From an uncultured Lentisphaeria bacterium (GTDB lineage: Bacteria > Verrucomicrobiota > Lentisphaeria > Victivallales > Victivallaceae): a DNA stretch of 6,398 nt. Where the stretch lies: assembly GCA_903821255.1 (NCBI GenBank), contig CAIJKT010000029.1, positions 1-6,398 on the forward strand, read 5' to 3'. A program made the translations under genes and the position numbers. Each line of letters starts with the position of its first letter. The first letter of the stretch is position 1. The notes beneath the pieces were generated by a model, which saw nothing but the letters and a program-made list of their open reading frames with translations, was not told where the DNA came from and made no database searches. Below, piece after piece: positions 1 to 6,106 of this stretch.

Positions 1-143
1 ATGAGCAGGATTTTCAGGCTGAATCAGTGCGAAGAATTTTCTGATTCTTTGTTGCTGACACTAAATATAATAAAAATAATATTGACAAAGGTTTTTTGTC
101 GAATCGGCTGGAGGCATTGTGAAGTTAATCAACCAATAATGGA
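1..143. other. Non-coding AT-rich region downstream of the three-gene operon
   Basis: I see no convincing gene here. A plus-strand frame is open from position 1 to 306, but it runs half its length antisense to the exported-protein gene and has no recognisable protein features. On the minus strand, frames starting at ATG 116 or at near-cognate codons stop within a few dozen codons. The stretch 60-100 is very AT-rich and contains a small inverted repeat followed, on the minus strand, by a T-rich run, which is listed separately as a candidate terminator. A perfect TATAAT (66-71) and a perfect TTGACA (82-87) lie on the plus strand, but in the wrong order to form one promoter. Confidence 0.6.
70..100 (-). 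terminator. Candidate weak intrinsic terminator of the operon
   Basis: An inverted repeat GACAAA (84-89) and TTTGTC (95-100) encloses a 5-base loop. Reading the minus strand, the hairpin comes about 44 bases after the stop codon of the exported-protein gene and is followed by a T-rich run (AATATTATTTTTATT). That is the arrangement of a Rho-independent terminator in the direction of the operon. The stem has only two G-C pairs and 6 base pairs, so it would be weak; the call is tentative. Confidence 0.4.
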
Positions 144-1823
144 CTACTTGCCCTCTTCGCCATGCCAGGGTCGGATTATTTGTGAGCTTTTCCCGATGAA
201 TCCGGTCAGCAGTTCAATTTCCGCCGGGCCGGACGCGGTCATGAGACGATGTACGGCATACCATCTGGCGGCCCGGACTGTCTGCCGGTATTCGCCTAAC
301 GTGTGATGCAGGGTTCCGGCCATCAAACGGAGTTGCCGCCCAATGTTTTTGCATTCGTCTTCCTGTTTTTCGCCGCTGAGTCCGGAATCGGCGAGAGCCG
401 CCAATTGCACGGTTATTTTGGAAAAGTCCTCCGGCTTCTTGAATATCGGTGAATTCTTGTTCCAGACGGTTTGAATGTCGGCAAGGATTTCATTTAAGTC
501 TCCGCAGACCGGAACCAGTTTAGTATCCTGTTTGCTCTTCTCCGCCATCCATTCCGCAGTACCGGCGCCCCAATCCCGGTAGTCTTTGCAGCGTTCATTG
601 ACATGAACGATAAATTCATTCATTCCCTTCAGGCGATCGGCAATATATTCCCGCTTTTCTTTCTGCTTTTCCTTCTCGAAGACTTTTTCAATTTCCTCCG
701 TTGCGCCGCAAACACCGCGGCCTTTCCAGATCGGCTGATGTTGAGCCGCTTTCATCTGTTCATTAGTCAGCAGGCTTTTTAATTGAGGCATCGGCATCAT
801 TGCTTCGCCGGAACTTTTCGGAAGAGCATCAATGGCATAGATTATCTGGCTGCCTGCATAATTTATCCTGACTCCTCCATTGCCATAAACCATCTGCCGC
901 AAAAAGGTTTCACCATCTTTTATATAAACCGGATATGTGAACGGTCCGTTAACTTGTTCATAGCCCTGCCAGATATCCGGTTTAATTATAAATATGCCCG
1001 GCATCATTCGTTTCTGTTCTTTCTGTTCCAGTTTCGGCACCGGATACGATTCATCAAGAAACAAGCGCTTGCGGGGATTCATGAGGCTGTAATTAATCAG
1101 CCATTGCGCGGCGAACGGCGGTTTCCAGTTGATTTTCTCAAACTTATTGCTGTCCGGCCTGGCGGTTACTTTGTTCCAGATGCCTTCGGAGGCGGGAGCG
1201 CCGAGTTGCAGCCGGTTTTTGCCTTTGAACTCAATCCGGCAGTAATCATAGTATTGTCCGGCGGCCTTTTGAGTTCTCCCGCTGGATACCAGACCGGCCT
1301 GCCGCCATGCGCAGGTGAACATTCCACGTCCATTGTCCAGAAGGTGTACAACCATATTAAAGCCGGGGAAAATCAGTCCGCCGTTCTGTTCAGGACTTTC
1401 ACGAAAAAAGAGATAATTGTCGCTCAGGGTGTCCGGAACAATCATTACTTCGCTTTTAAAATTCACCAGCAAAATATTTTCCCGGTCTGCCAGACTGTCA
1501 ATTTCCAGATTGAGATAAGGACTTTGATCGCTGATGACTGCCCGCATCCTCACCTGATTACTGTATTCAATTGCGATGGCGGAACCGCCGGAGTTCTTTT
1601 CTTCAACCGCGTCTTTAATGATATTACCGGCTATCTGAAAATCCGCGGCAGGCACCGTCTGTCCATTGATACGGTATGACAAAACCATTTTCCCGCTGTT
1701 TACTTCCAGCGCGATTTTGTCATTGGCTATTCCGGCGGCAGTAGCTGCATGTCCGCAGCAGATAATCGCTCCCGGCAGCAGACAAACAGCGAATCTTCTG
1801 ATCATCGGGTTGATGCTGAACAT
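144..1823 (-). CDS. Exported protein of unknown function, third gene of the operon
   Basis: This is a 559-residue protein that I cannot assign to a named family. The N-terminus looks like a signal peptide: arginines at 9-10, a hydrophobic core at about 11-23 and a small-residue stretch ending near AATAAG (26-31), a plausible signal peptidase I site. Two cysteines at 22-23 lie in the core, but no good lipobox surrounds them. Residues about 35-335 are rich in alternating hydrophobic and aromatic residues, suggesting a beta-rich domain. Residues about 355-435 are highly charged and helical, with a Lys/Glu-rich stretch at 376-391 that could be a short coiled coil. Residues 440-545 also look helical. 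The start at 1823 is chosen because AAGGAGAGA lies 8 bases upstream; Met7 would be too far from it. The gene follows the Gfo/Idh gene by 22 bases, so it is probably co-transcribed. A role in handling extracytoplasmic carbohydrate is inference from context only. Confidence 0.88.
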   Translation of the reverse strand: MFSINPMIRRFAVCLLPGAIICCGHAATAAGIANDKIALEVNSGKMVLSYRINGQTVPAADFQIAGNIIKDAVEEKNSGGSAIAIEYSNQVRMRAVISDQSPYLNLEIDSLADRENILLVNFKSEVMIVPDTLSDNYLFFRESPEQNGGLIFPGFNMVVHLLDNGRGMFTCAWRQAGLVSSGRTQKAAGQYYDYCRIEFKGKNRLQLGAPASEGIWNKVTARPDSNKFEKINWKPPFAAQWLINYSLMNPRKRLFLDESYPVPKLEQKEQKRMMPGIFIIKPDIWQGYEQVNGPFTYPVYIKDGETFLRQMVYGNGGVRINYAGSQIIYAIDALPKSSGEAMMPMPQLKSLLTNEQMKAAQHQPIWKGRGVCGATEEIEKVFEKEKQKEKREYIADRLKGMNEFIVHVNERCKDYRDWGAGTAEWMAEKSKQDTKLVPVCGDLNEILADIQTVWNKNSPIFKKPEDFSKITVQLAALADSGLSGEKQEDECKNIGRQLRLMAGTLHHTLGEYRQTVRAARWYAVHRLMTASGPAEIELLTGFIGKSSQIIRPWHGEEGK

Positions 1824-1831
1824 TTCTTCTA

Positions 1832-1840
1832 TCTCTCCTT
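1832..1840 (-). promoter_or_regulatory. Strong ribosome binding site of the exported-protein gene
   Basis: Minus-strand AAGGAGAGA lies 8 bases before the ATG at 1823. It decides the start in favour of Met1 over Met7, which is 26 bases from the site. It sits wholly within the 22-base gap after the Gfo/Idh stop codon, so this last gene has its own efficient initiation site. Confidence 0.8.
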
Positions 1841-1845
1841 ATCTT

Positions 1846-2838
1846 TTATTGCTCAAGATGCCTGTAACAAAGTCTGATGGCGGTTAACGCGTCTTCGGGA
1901 GGACATTTCTCCGGATATTGTCTGCTGACTGCGCATGTGATAAAATATTCCAGTTCCTTCAAATATCCGGATTTTTCTCCGGACAGGTCTTCAATTGCAA
2001 CATTGTTCTCTGTGATAAATTTCACTTTCCCCGGTTCAAAAGAAGTGTAAAGAATTGCCCCGTTTTCAAAGATACCGGAATAGCCGCATTCGAACGGGCG
2101 CTGCGGCGGATAACAATTTCCGCCCTCGACGATGGCGGTAACGCCGGAAGCGGAATATTCCCATACTGAATTGATATAGCCGGTACTGAAAGCCACTGCC
2201 AGCGGAGGCGGATTCCAGATTTTTTCCGGTTGTCCCAGCGCGTAATTCAGAAAATCGATGTCATGGATAAGCAGATCGAACAGTGCGCCGCCGCAATTTG
2301 CTTTGACCTGTTTTTCCTGCCAGCAGCCCCATGACGGTTCGCCGGAACTTCTGGACATTTTCAGCAACTTCAATTTGCCGAGACGATTACCGGCAATCGT
2401 GTTTTTAAGCAGTTCATATTCAGCGAAAAACCGGACGCAGTGCGCCACCATGAATGTGCGTTGTCTGGTTGCTGCCAGTCGAATCATTTCCTCCGCTTGC
2501 GCAATATCAAGACAGATTGGCTTTTCGAGCAGGACATGACAGCCGTGCTCCAGACAAAGTCTGGTTGCGTCATAGTGAAGGAACGTGGGCAGGCAGATTA
2601 TCGCAGCATCCGGTTTTATCTCATTCAGGCACTTTTCCGTATCGTCGAAATAAGGAATCCGGCTGATTGCTTCCGCGCCAAGCAGACCGGTATTGAAATT
2701 GCCGCCGGATGACTTTAACACTTTTTCCAGCGGAGTCCGGTCTACGATTGCACAGAGTTCCACGTTTTGTGTTTTTAAAATATTGACTGCATGGGTCTGG
2801 CCCATGAATCCGAATCCGACAATTACGATTCTCATCAT
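1846..2838 (-). CDS. Gfo/Idh/MocA-family NAD(P)-dependent oxidoreductase
   Basis: This 330-residue protein is the usual length for the family, whose members oxidise or reduce hydroxyl groups of sugars, inositols and related polyols in the cytoplasm. The N-terminal Rossmann fold shows the glycine motif GFGFMG at 8-13 and an acidic residue, Asp33, at the end of the second strand, which favours NAD over NADP. The family signature EKP is at 105-107, with Lys106 the likely catalytic lysine. The C-terminal domain carries GGALFDLLIHDID (183-195), matching the conserved Asp-x3-His arrangement with Asp188 and His192 as likely catalytic residues. The fold therefore looks intact and active. ATG at 2838 overlaps the upstream dehydrogenase stop as ATGA, implying translational coupling; a CAAGG lies 7 bases upstream. 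A second ATG follows directly at 2835. The substrate cannot be told from the sequence; pairing with the dehydrogenase suggests two redox steps on a sugar or polyol, which is inference. Confidence 0.95.
   Translation of the reverse strand: MMRIVIVGFGFMGQTHAVNILKTQNVELCAIVDRTPLEKVLKSSGGNFNTGLLGAEAISRIPYFDDTEKCLNEIKPDAAIICLPTFLHYDATRLCLEHGCHVLLEKPICLDIAQAEEMIRLAATRQRTFMVAHCVRFFAEYELLKNTIAGNRLGKLKLLKMSRSSGEPSWGCWQEKQVKANCGGALFDLLIHDIDFLNYALGQPEKIWNPPPLAVAFSTGYINSVWEYSASGVTAIVEGGNCYPPQRPFECGYSGIFENGAILYTSFEPGKVKFITENNVAIEDLSGEKSGYLKELEYFITCAVSRQYPEKCPPEDALTAIRLCYRHLEQ
2835..2838 (-). other. ATGA start/stop overlap coupling the two dehydrogenase genes
   Basis: On the minus strand the start ATG (2838-2836) of the Gfo/Idh gene and the stop TGA (2837-2835) of the dehydrogenase gene share bases. 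Such 4-base overlaps are typical of translationally coupled operon genes whose products are needed together. Confidence 0.9.
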
Positions 2839-3857
2839 AATCCGGCCTTGCTCCAGTCAATAATTATTCCCATATCTTTTGAGCGGTCCGCCAGCAGATC
2901 TCCGTAAATTTCCGCCGCACGAGTGTAATCCACTTTCCGGCTGATCATTCTGCCGACATCAATCTCTTTGTCCGCCACCAGGTCGAAGAACATTTCCACA
3001 TGACGGTGCATAGTCCAGGGATTATCCGGCGAAGCCGCTGCCGGATGGGAGAAATTATGCGCTCCGATGATCGTATAACTTGGATTATTGCACAGATCAT
3101 GGAAATCGAAAAAGGTTTTTTCTCTGGGGCTGCTCAAAATCACAAACCGGCCCTGCGGACGCAACGCCGCGAACTCCGCCGGAATCAATCCGGCATTGCC
3201 GGTGACTTCGAAGACTGCATCCGCCAGATTACCGCGATTGTGCGCTTTGATGATTTCACCGGTATTGCCGCCGCTGCCGGTATTGATTTTTATGATGCCG
3301 CTGTCCTCCGGCAGTACATTGAGCCGGTAGTCTGAAACATCCGCGGCGAACACCGGCCTGGCGCCGCACAGCCTGGCGAATATTGTCGTAAACTGTCCCA
3401 GCAGGCCCAGACCGTAGACCGCAACACTTTCGCCCCATTGCACGTGTGAACGGCGTATTCCGTTCATTACGATTTGCGCGATGGTGAAGAATACCGCGTG
3501 TTCGTCCGGAATTTCCCGTGTGACAGGATAAAGATTCTCGACTTTCTGCACTGAATAAGCCGCATGCCGCCCCCAGGTGGCGAATTTTCCGCCCAGCAGC
3601 TTCCTGTCCGCTCCATTTCCGGTTTCAACCACAGTTCCGATATTGTTGTAGCCGGGATAGTATGGAAATTTGAAATATTTCTCCCATACTGAGCCAGGCG
3701 GGTATTCGCCTGTGAACGCGGTCATTTCCGTGCCGGTGCTGACCATGGTGCAACCGCTTTTGATTAATACTTCGCCGTCGCCGGGATGCGGAATATCCAA
3801 TTCTTCGATAACGGCTTTTTTAGCTTCAGGAAACACTATTCCAGGATTATTTCTCAT
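2835..3857 (-). CDS. Zinc-independent MDR-superfamily dehydrogenase (alcohol-dehydrogenase-like)
   Basis: This 340-residue protein is a medium-chain dehydrogenase/reductase. The N-terminal GroES-like domain begins with the usual GDGEVLIK stretch (27-33), and the Rossmann domain has the glycine motif GLGLLG at 149-154 and Asp173 at the end of the second strand, suggesting NAD preference. Expected zinc ligands are missing. The site of the catalytic cysteine reads VSTGTE (39-44), with Ser40 at the aligned place, and the usual GHE motif is replaced by PGYNNIG (68-74). The four-cysteine structural-zinc lobe is also absent. The GTE and PGY-type motifs are known from a subgroup of MDR proteins that includes BchC-like enzymes, often annotated as zinc-binding dehydrogenase by homology alone. 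It is the first gene of the operon. GAGGG lies 11 bases before the ATG. Substrate unknown; a sugar or polyol oxidoreductase is inferred from its coupled Gfo/Idh partner. Confidence 0.93.
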   Translation of the reverse strand: MRNNPGIVFPEAKKAVIEELDIPHPGDGEVLIKSGCTMVSTGTEMTAFTGEYPPGSVWEKYFKFPYYPGYNNIGTVVETGNGADRKLLGGKFATWGRHAAYSVQKVENLYPVTREIPDEHAVFFTIAQIVMNGIRRSHVQWGESVAVYGLGLLGQFTTIFARLCGARPVFAADVSDYRLNVLPEDSGIIKINTGSGGNTGEIIKAHNRGNLADAVFEVTGNAGLIPAEFAALRPQGRFVILSSPREKTFFDFHDLCNNPSYTIIGAHNFSHPAAASPDNPWTMHRHVEMFFDLVADKEIDVGRMISRKVDYTRAAEIYGDLLADRSKDMGIIIDWSKAGL

Positions 3858-3868
3858 TATATGATCAG

Positions 3869-3873
3869 CCCTC
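3869..3873 (-). promoter_or_regulatory. Ribosome binding site of the MDR dehydrogenase
   Basis: Minus-strand GAGGG lies 11 bases before the ATG at 3857. The spacing is slightly long, so initiation may be moderate. The site lies inside a tiny frame (ATG at 3877, stop TAA overlapping the gene's ATG as TAATG). Confidence 0.5.
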
Positions 3874-3913
3874 GCATAAATCCAGTTTGAATTATTCTAT
3901 ATTTAGTATACCT

Positions 3914-3924
3914 TGTTTTAAACA
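3914..3924. repeat. Short inverted repeat, possible operator half-sites
   Basis: TGTTTTAAACA has 5-base arms around a central T. Its place in the middle of the divergent intergenic region makes it a candidate protein-binding site, but AraC-family sites are usually direct repeats and this repeat is short enough to occur by chance in AT-rich DNA. Confidence 0.25.
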
Positions 3925-3954
3925 GTTAATCCTCCTGAAAAAAAGCAAAAAACT

Positions 3955-4827
3955 ATGCAAAAAAAACCAATAAAAGCAGCGGCAGGGTTTTACGATCCGA
4001 TAAATCTGCCTAAGGATTTTCCGGTAACCAATCCGGATTTCTGCACGCCGCCGCATTTGCCGCATGTGCATAATTGCTGCGAAATCGGATTTTGCCGGTC
4101 GGGGGCCGGGATTTTTATTGTCGAGGATAAGATCTTTTCATGCGGCGCCGGAGATGCTATTTTCATAAATCATCAGGAATTTCATATCCTGGAAAATGCG
4201 TCTCCAATGAATTCCGACTGGAAATTCATCAACTTTGACCCGGCGGTACTTCTCGCCGGCTGGCTGCCGCCGGAAGAGCACGCATTGGACGTATCACGTT
4301 TAAGCGGGAGGAATTTCCCCAATGTCATTCATGAGAAAGACCATCCGGAAATCACTTTAGCGGTACGCCGTCTGGTTGCAGAACTGGACAACACGGCGTC
4401 AGGCTATCGTTCCGCGGCAAGGGCGCTGGTATGGTATTTGCTGGTAATGCTTCAACGCCTGGTTCAGCCGGAGGATAATCATGTGGAAAAAGACCCGGCG
4501 GAGATTGAACGGGTATATCCGGCGTTGAAATATATTTCCGCTCATTATGCGGAACCCGTGGATATTTCCAGACTCGCGGAATTGTGTAAATGCAGTCTTT
4601 CCACTTTCCGCCGGCTTTTCCATCGCAGCCTGGGCTGCATGCCGCTGGAATATATCAATGAATTCAGATTAAAAGCAGCGGCGGCAATGCTGACTTCAAC
4701 CAGCCGCTCAATTCTGGAAATTGCGCTGCGCGCCGGTTTCCCGACGCTCTCAAACTTCAATCGCCTGTTCAAAGCCAAATTTAACAAATCCCCCCGCGAT
4801 TACCGGCGGGATGTCGCCAAAGACTGA
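3955..4827 (+). CDS. AraC-family transcriptional regulator with cupin-like sensor domain
   Basis: This 290-residue protein is the usual length for the family. The N-terminal domain (about 30-110) looks like an AraC-type cupin ligand-binding fold: HVHNCCE at 37-43 followed by a glycine turn (SGAG, 49-52) and GDAIFINHQEFH at 66-77. The C-terminal AraC DNA-binding domain (about 188-287) has two helix-turn-helix motifs: ISRLAELCKCSLSTFRRLF at 204-222 and ILEIALRAGFPTLSNFNRLF at 253-272, ending with the typical SPRDYRR at 279-285. The protein probably binds a small ligand, perhaps a sugar, and activates the divergent operon; this is inferred from family and arrangement. The ATG at 3955 is the first possible start after an in-frame stop at 3919. 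No Shine-Dalgarno sequence precedes it; the leader is A-rich (about 3938-3952), so translation may depend on weak or SD-independent initiation. Confidence 0.95.
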   Translation: MQKKPIKAAAGFYDPINLPKDFPVTNPDFCTPPHLPHVHNCCEIGFCRSGAGIFIVEDKIFSCGAGDAIFINHQEFHILENASPMNSDWKFINFDPAVLLAGWLPPEEHALDVSRLSGRNFPNVIHEKDHPEITLAVRRLVAELDNTASGYRSAARALVWYLLVMLQRLVQPEDNHVEKDPAEIERVYPALKYISAHYAEPVDISRLAELCKCSLSTFRRLFHRSLGCMPLEYINEFRLKAAAAMLTSTSRSILEIALRAGFPTLSNFNRLFKAKFNKSPRDYRRDVAKD

Positions 4828-4848
4828 AGACTAACATGGATGCATCCG
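4828..4848. other. Short convergent intergenic gap with a 10-base palindrome
   Basis: Only 21 bases separate the regulator stop from the stop of the opposing propeller gene. They include the perfect palindrome GGATGCATCC (4838-4847). It could form only a 3-base-pair hairpin with a 4-base loop and has no T-run, so it is not a credible terminator. Transcripts of the two genes probably overlap at their ends. Confidence 0.5.
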
Positions 4849-6087
4849 TTATTTCATTGCTTCAAAGATCAGGATTTTCTTCCAGTTGGTTTTAGGCTTA
4901 TGCAGCAGAAAGAGATTGCCCTGGGAGTCGAGTACCAGAATGCCGGCCGGCACCGCCATCAGATTGATGAGGTCGCCTCTGGTGGCCGGCAGGATGGTTT
5001 TGGGCAGGCAACTGCCGGCCAGCTCAAATTTCGGAATATCATAAAACGAAAGCGTACTTCTTACAACAGTTTCCGCTATCAGGCGTTTATTTTTCTTGTC
5101 GTACGCCAGGATATCGCCGGCATTTTTAGCCAGCGTCCGGACTTTGCCGGCGCCGGCCCAAATGATCTCTTTGCCTTCGGCGGACGCCGCGAACAGGCTG
5201 CCGTCTCCATTGCATAAAACAAGATGCTCAGGGGTGAAATCCGGCGGCAGCTCTTTCTCACTGAACGGAGTGCTCTGACCGTTTGTCAGATTGAAGAACA
5301 GCAACTTGCCTTTACCCGCCGCCACCAGAGTGATGCCGTCGTCCGCCGCCGCCAGCAGACCGCCTTTAAACGGAGTTTCCAGCGCAGCCGGATCCTGAGC
5401 GAGATTCTGCAGATCGAAGATATAAATTTTAGCTGATTCCGCGCTTTTTATCATAAGCCGGTTGTCCGGCATTGCCGCCAGTCCGGTTATTCTGCTGCTG
5501 AATGTCGTGGTTTCAGAGCCTCTGGCGCCGGTTTTAAGATTAAGCGCAAATACTTTGATTTCCTGTCTGAACGCCTGCTGCGGTTCCTGGACGCAGACTG
5601 CGGAATCCGCATCCGGCAGTAAGATAAAACGGGAGATTCTAGTTTCCGGAATCTCGATAATTCTGATGCACTTGTAATTGTAAGTGTTAATCAGGACGAT
5701 TCTGCTGCTGAACGGGCCGTTGGCCGCGCCCGCAACTTCCGCGACGGCCAGCACGCTGCCGTCAGCGCTGAATTTCGAATCCGGCAGGCGCGGGCCGCCG
5801 GAACCTTCGAAATACCATTTCGGCTTCCACTCCAGGTTTTTGCCTTTGTCGGCAACCCGTGCCGCAAAACTGTCCGCCGGAGTATTTTCCAGCAGATTTG
5901 CGGCAACGTTATTTTCAATGATGATATTATCTTTGGGGTCTTCGACTCTGGGACGGTCTTTATCCGCGTCCGCGTCTCTGATTTTAAGTCCTTTGTAATC
6001 TGAATCCTTTGGAAGCTTATTGTCTGCCGCACAGACAACTCCCCCCGTCAGCAGGGCAGTAACTATGCAGACAAATATTTTAAGCAT
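4849..6087 (-). CDS. Exported beta-propeller-like (WD40/YVTN-type) protein
   Basis: This 412-residue protein begins with a clear signal peptide: Lys3, a hydrophobic core at about 4-18 and VCA-AD at 18-22, a signal peptidase I site. The frame stays open upstream to 6219, but that would bury the signal peptide and overlap the upstream gene. ATG 6087 has GGAGA 9 bases upstream and is therefore chosen. After an Asp/Lys-rich linker (22-60), residues about 90-405 show repeated beta-strand blocks ending in phrases such as SRIVLINT (128-135), EIKVFAL (176-182), AKIYIFDL (219-226), GKLLFFNL (260-267), LSFYDI (346-351) and GNLFLLHK (390-397). Each resembles the last strands of a propeller blade, suggesting six or seven blades, with DGS-type turns at 109-111 and 295-297. 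No catalytic residues are evident, so a binding or scaffold role in the cell envelope is more likely than an enzyme, which is inference. It lies 19 bases after the small membrane-protein gene and is probably co-transcribed with it. Confidence 0.85.
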   Translation of the reverse strand: MLKIFVCIVTALLTGGVVCAADNKLPKDSDYKGLKIRDADADKDRPRVEDPKDNIIIENNVAANLLENTPADSFAARVADKGKNLEWKPKWYFEGSGGPRLPDSKFSADGSVLAVAEVAGAANGPFSSRIVLINTYNYKCIRIIEIPETRISRFILLPDADSAVCVQEPQQAFRQEIKVFALNLKTGARGSETTTFSSRITGLAAMPDNRLMIKSAESAKIYIFDLQNLAQDPAALETPFKGGLLAAADDGITLVAAGKGKLLFFNLTNGQSTPFSEKELPPDFTPEHLVLCNGDGSLFAASAEGKEIIWAGAGKVRTLAKNAGDILAYDKKNKRLIAETVVRSTLSFYDIPKFELAGSCLPKTILPATRGDLINLMAVPAGILVLDSQGNLFLLHKPKTNWKKILIFEAMK

Positions 6088-6096
6088 GATTGCAGA

Positions 6097-6101
6097 TCTC
6101 C
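6097..6101 (-). promoter_or_regulatory. Ribosome binding site fixing the start of the propeller gene
   Basis: Minus-strand GGAGA lies 9 bases before the ATG at 6087. Together with the signal peptide that begins at this ATG, it supports the short start over the much longer frame open to 6219. Confidence 0.7.
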
Positions 6102-6106
6102 AGTGA

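Larger units (their letters stand above)
3858..3954. promoter_or_regulatory. Divergent promoter region between the operon and the AraC-type regulator
   Basis: This 97-base gap is about 29% GC, far lower than the flanking genes, and separates two divergent transcription units, so it should hold both promoters and the regulator's operator. A minus-strand TATACT (3910-3905) is the best -10 candidate for the operon, but no good -35 box lies 16-18 bases upstream of it. On the plus strand TTGAAT (3887-3892) and TATACC (3907-3912) are only 14 bases apart, too close for a standard promoter. Activation by the AraC-type protein could compensate for a poor -35 box, but this is inference. Confidence 0.55.

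Noticed and set aside
15..25. Lipoprotein signal in the exported-protein gene (cysteines at residues 22-23)
   Set aside because: The residues before the cysteines (GAII) do not form a lipobox with Leu at -3 and Gly/Ala at -1. The coordinates given here are residue numbers; the DNA lies near 1755-1781.
66..87. Perfect TATAAT and TTGACA on the plus strand
   Set aside because: The -10-like box precedes the -35-like box, so they do not form a promoter. No partner boxes sit at 16-18 bases from either, and AT-rich DNA yields such words by chance.
1..306. 101-codon plus-strand frame beginning at the first base
   Set aside because: More than half is antisense to the exported-protein gene. It has no recognisable protein features, and the start at base 1 cannot be evaluated for an RBS.
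783..1679. 298-codon plus-strand open frame antisense to the exported-protein gene
   Set aside because: It lies wholly inside a minus-strand gene that has a strong RBS, signal peptide and operon context. Its translation shows no domain or motif, so it is a shadow frame.
4838..4847. GGATGCATCC palindrome as a bidirectional terminator
   Set aside because: The stem would be 3 base pairs with a 4-base loop and no T-run on either side.
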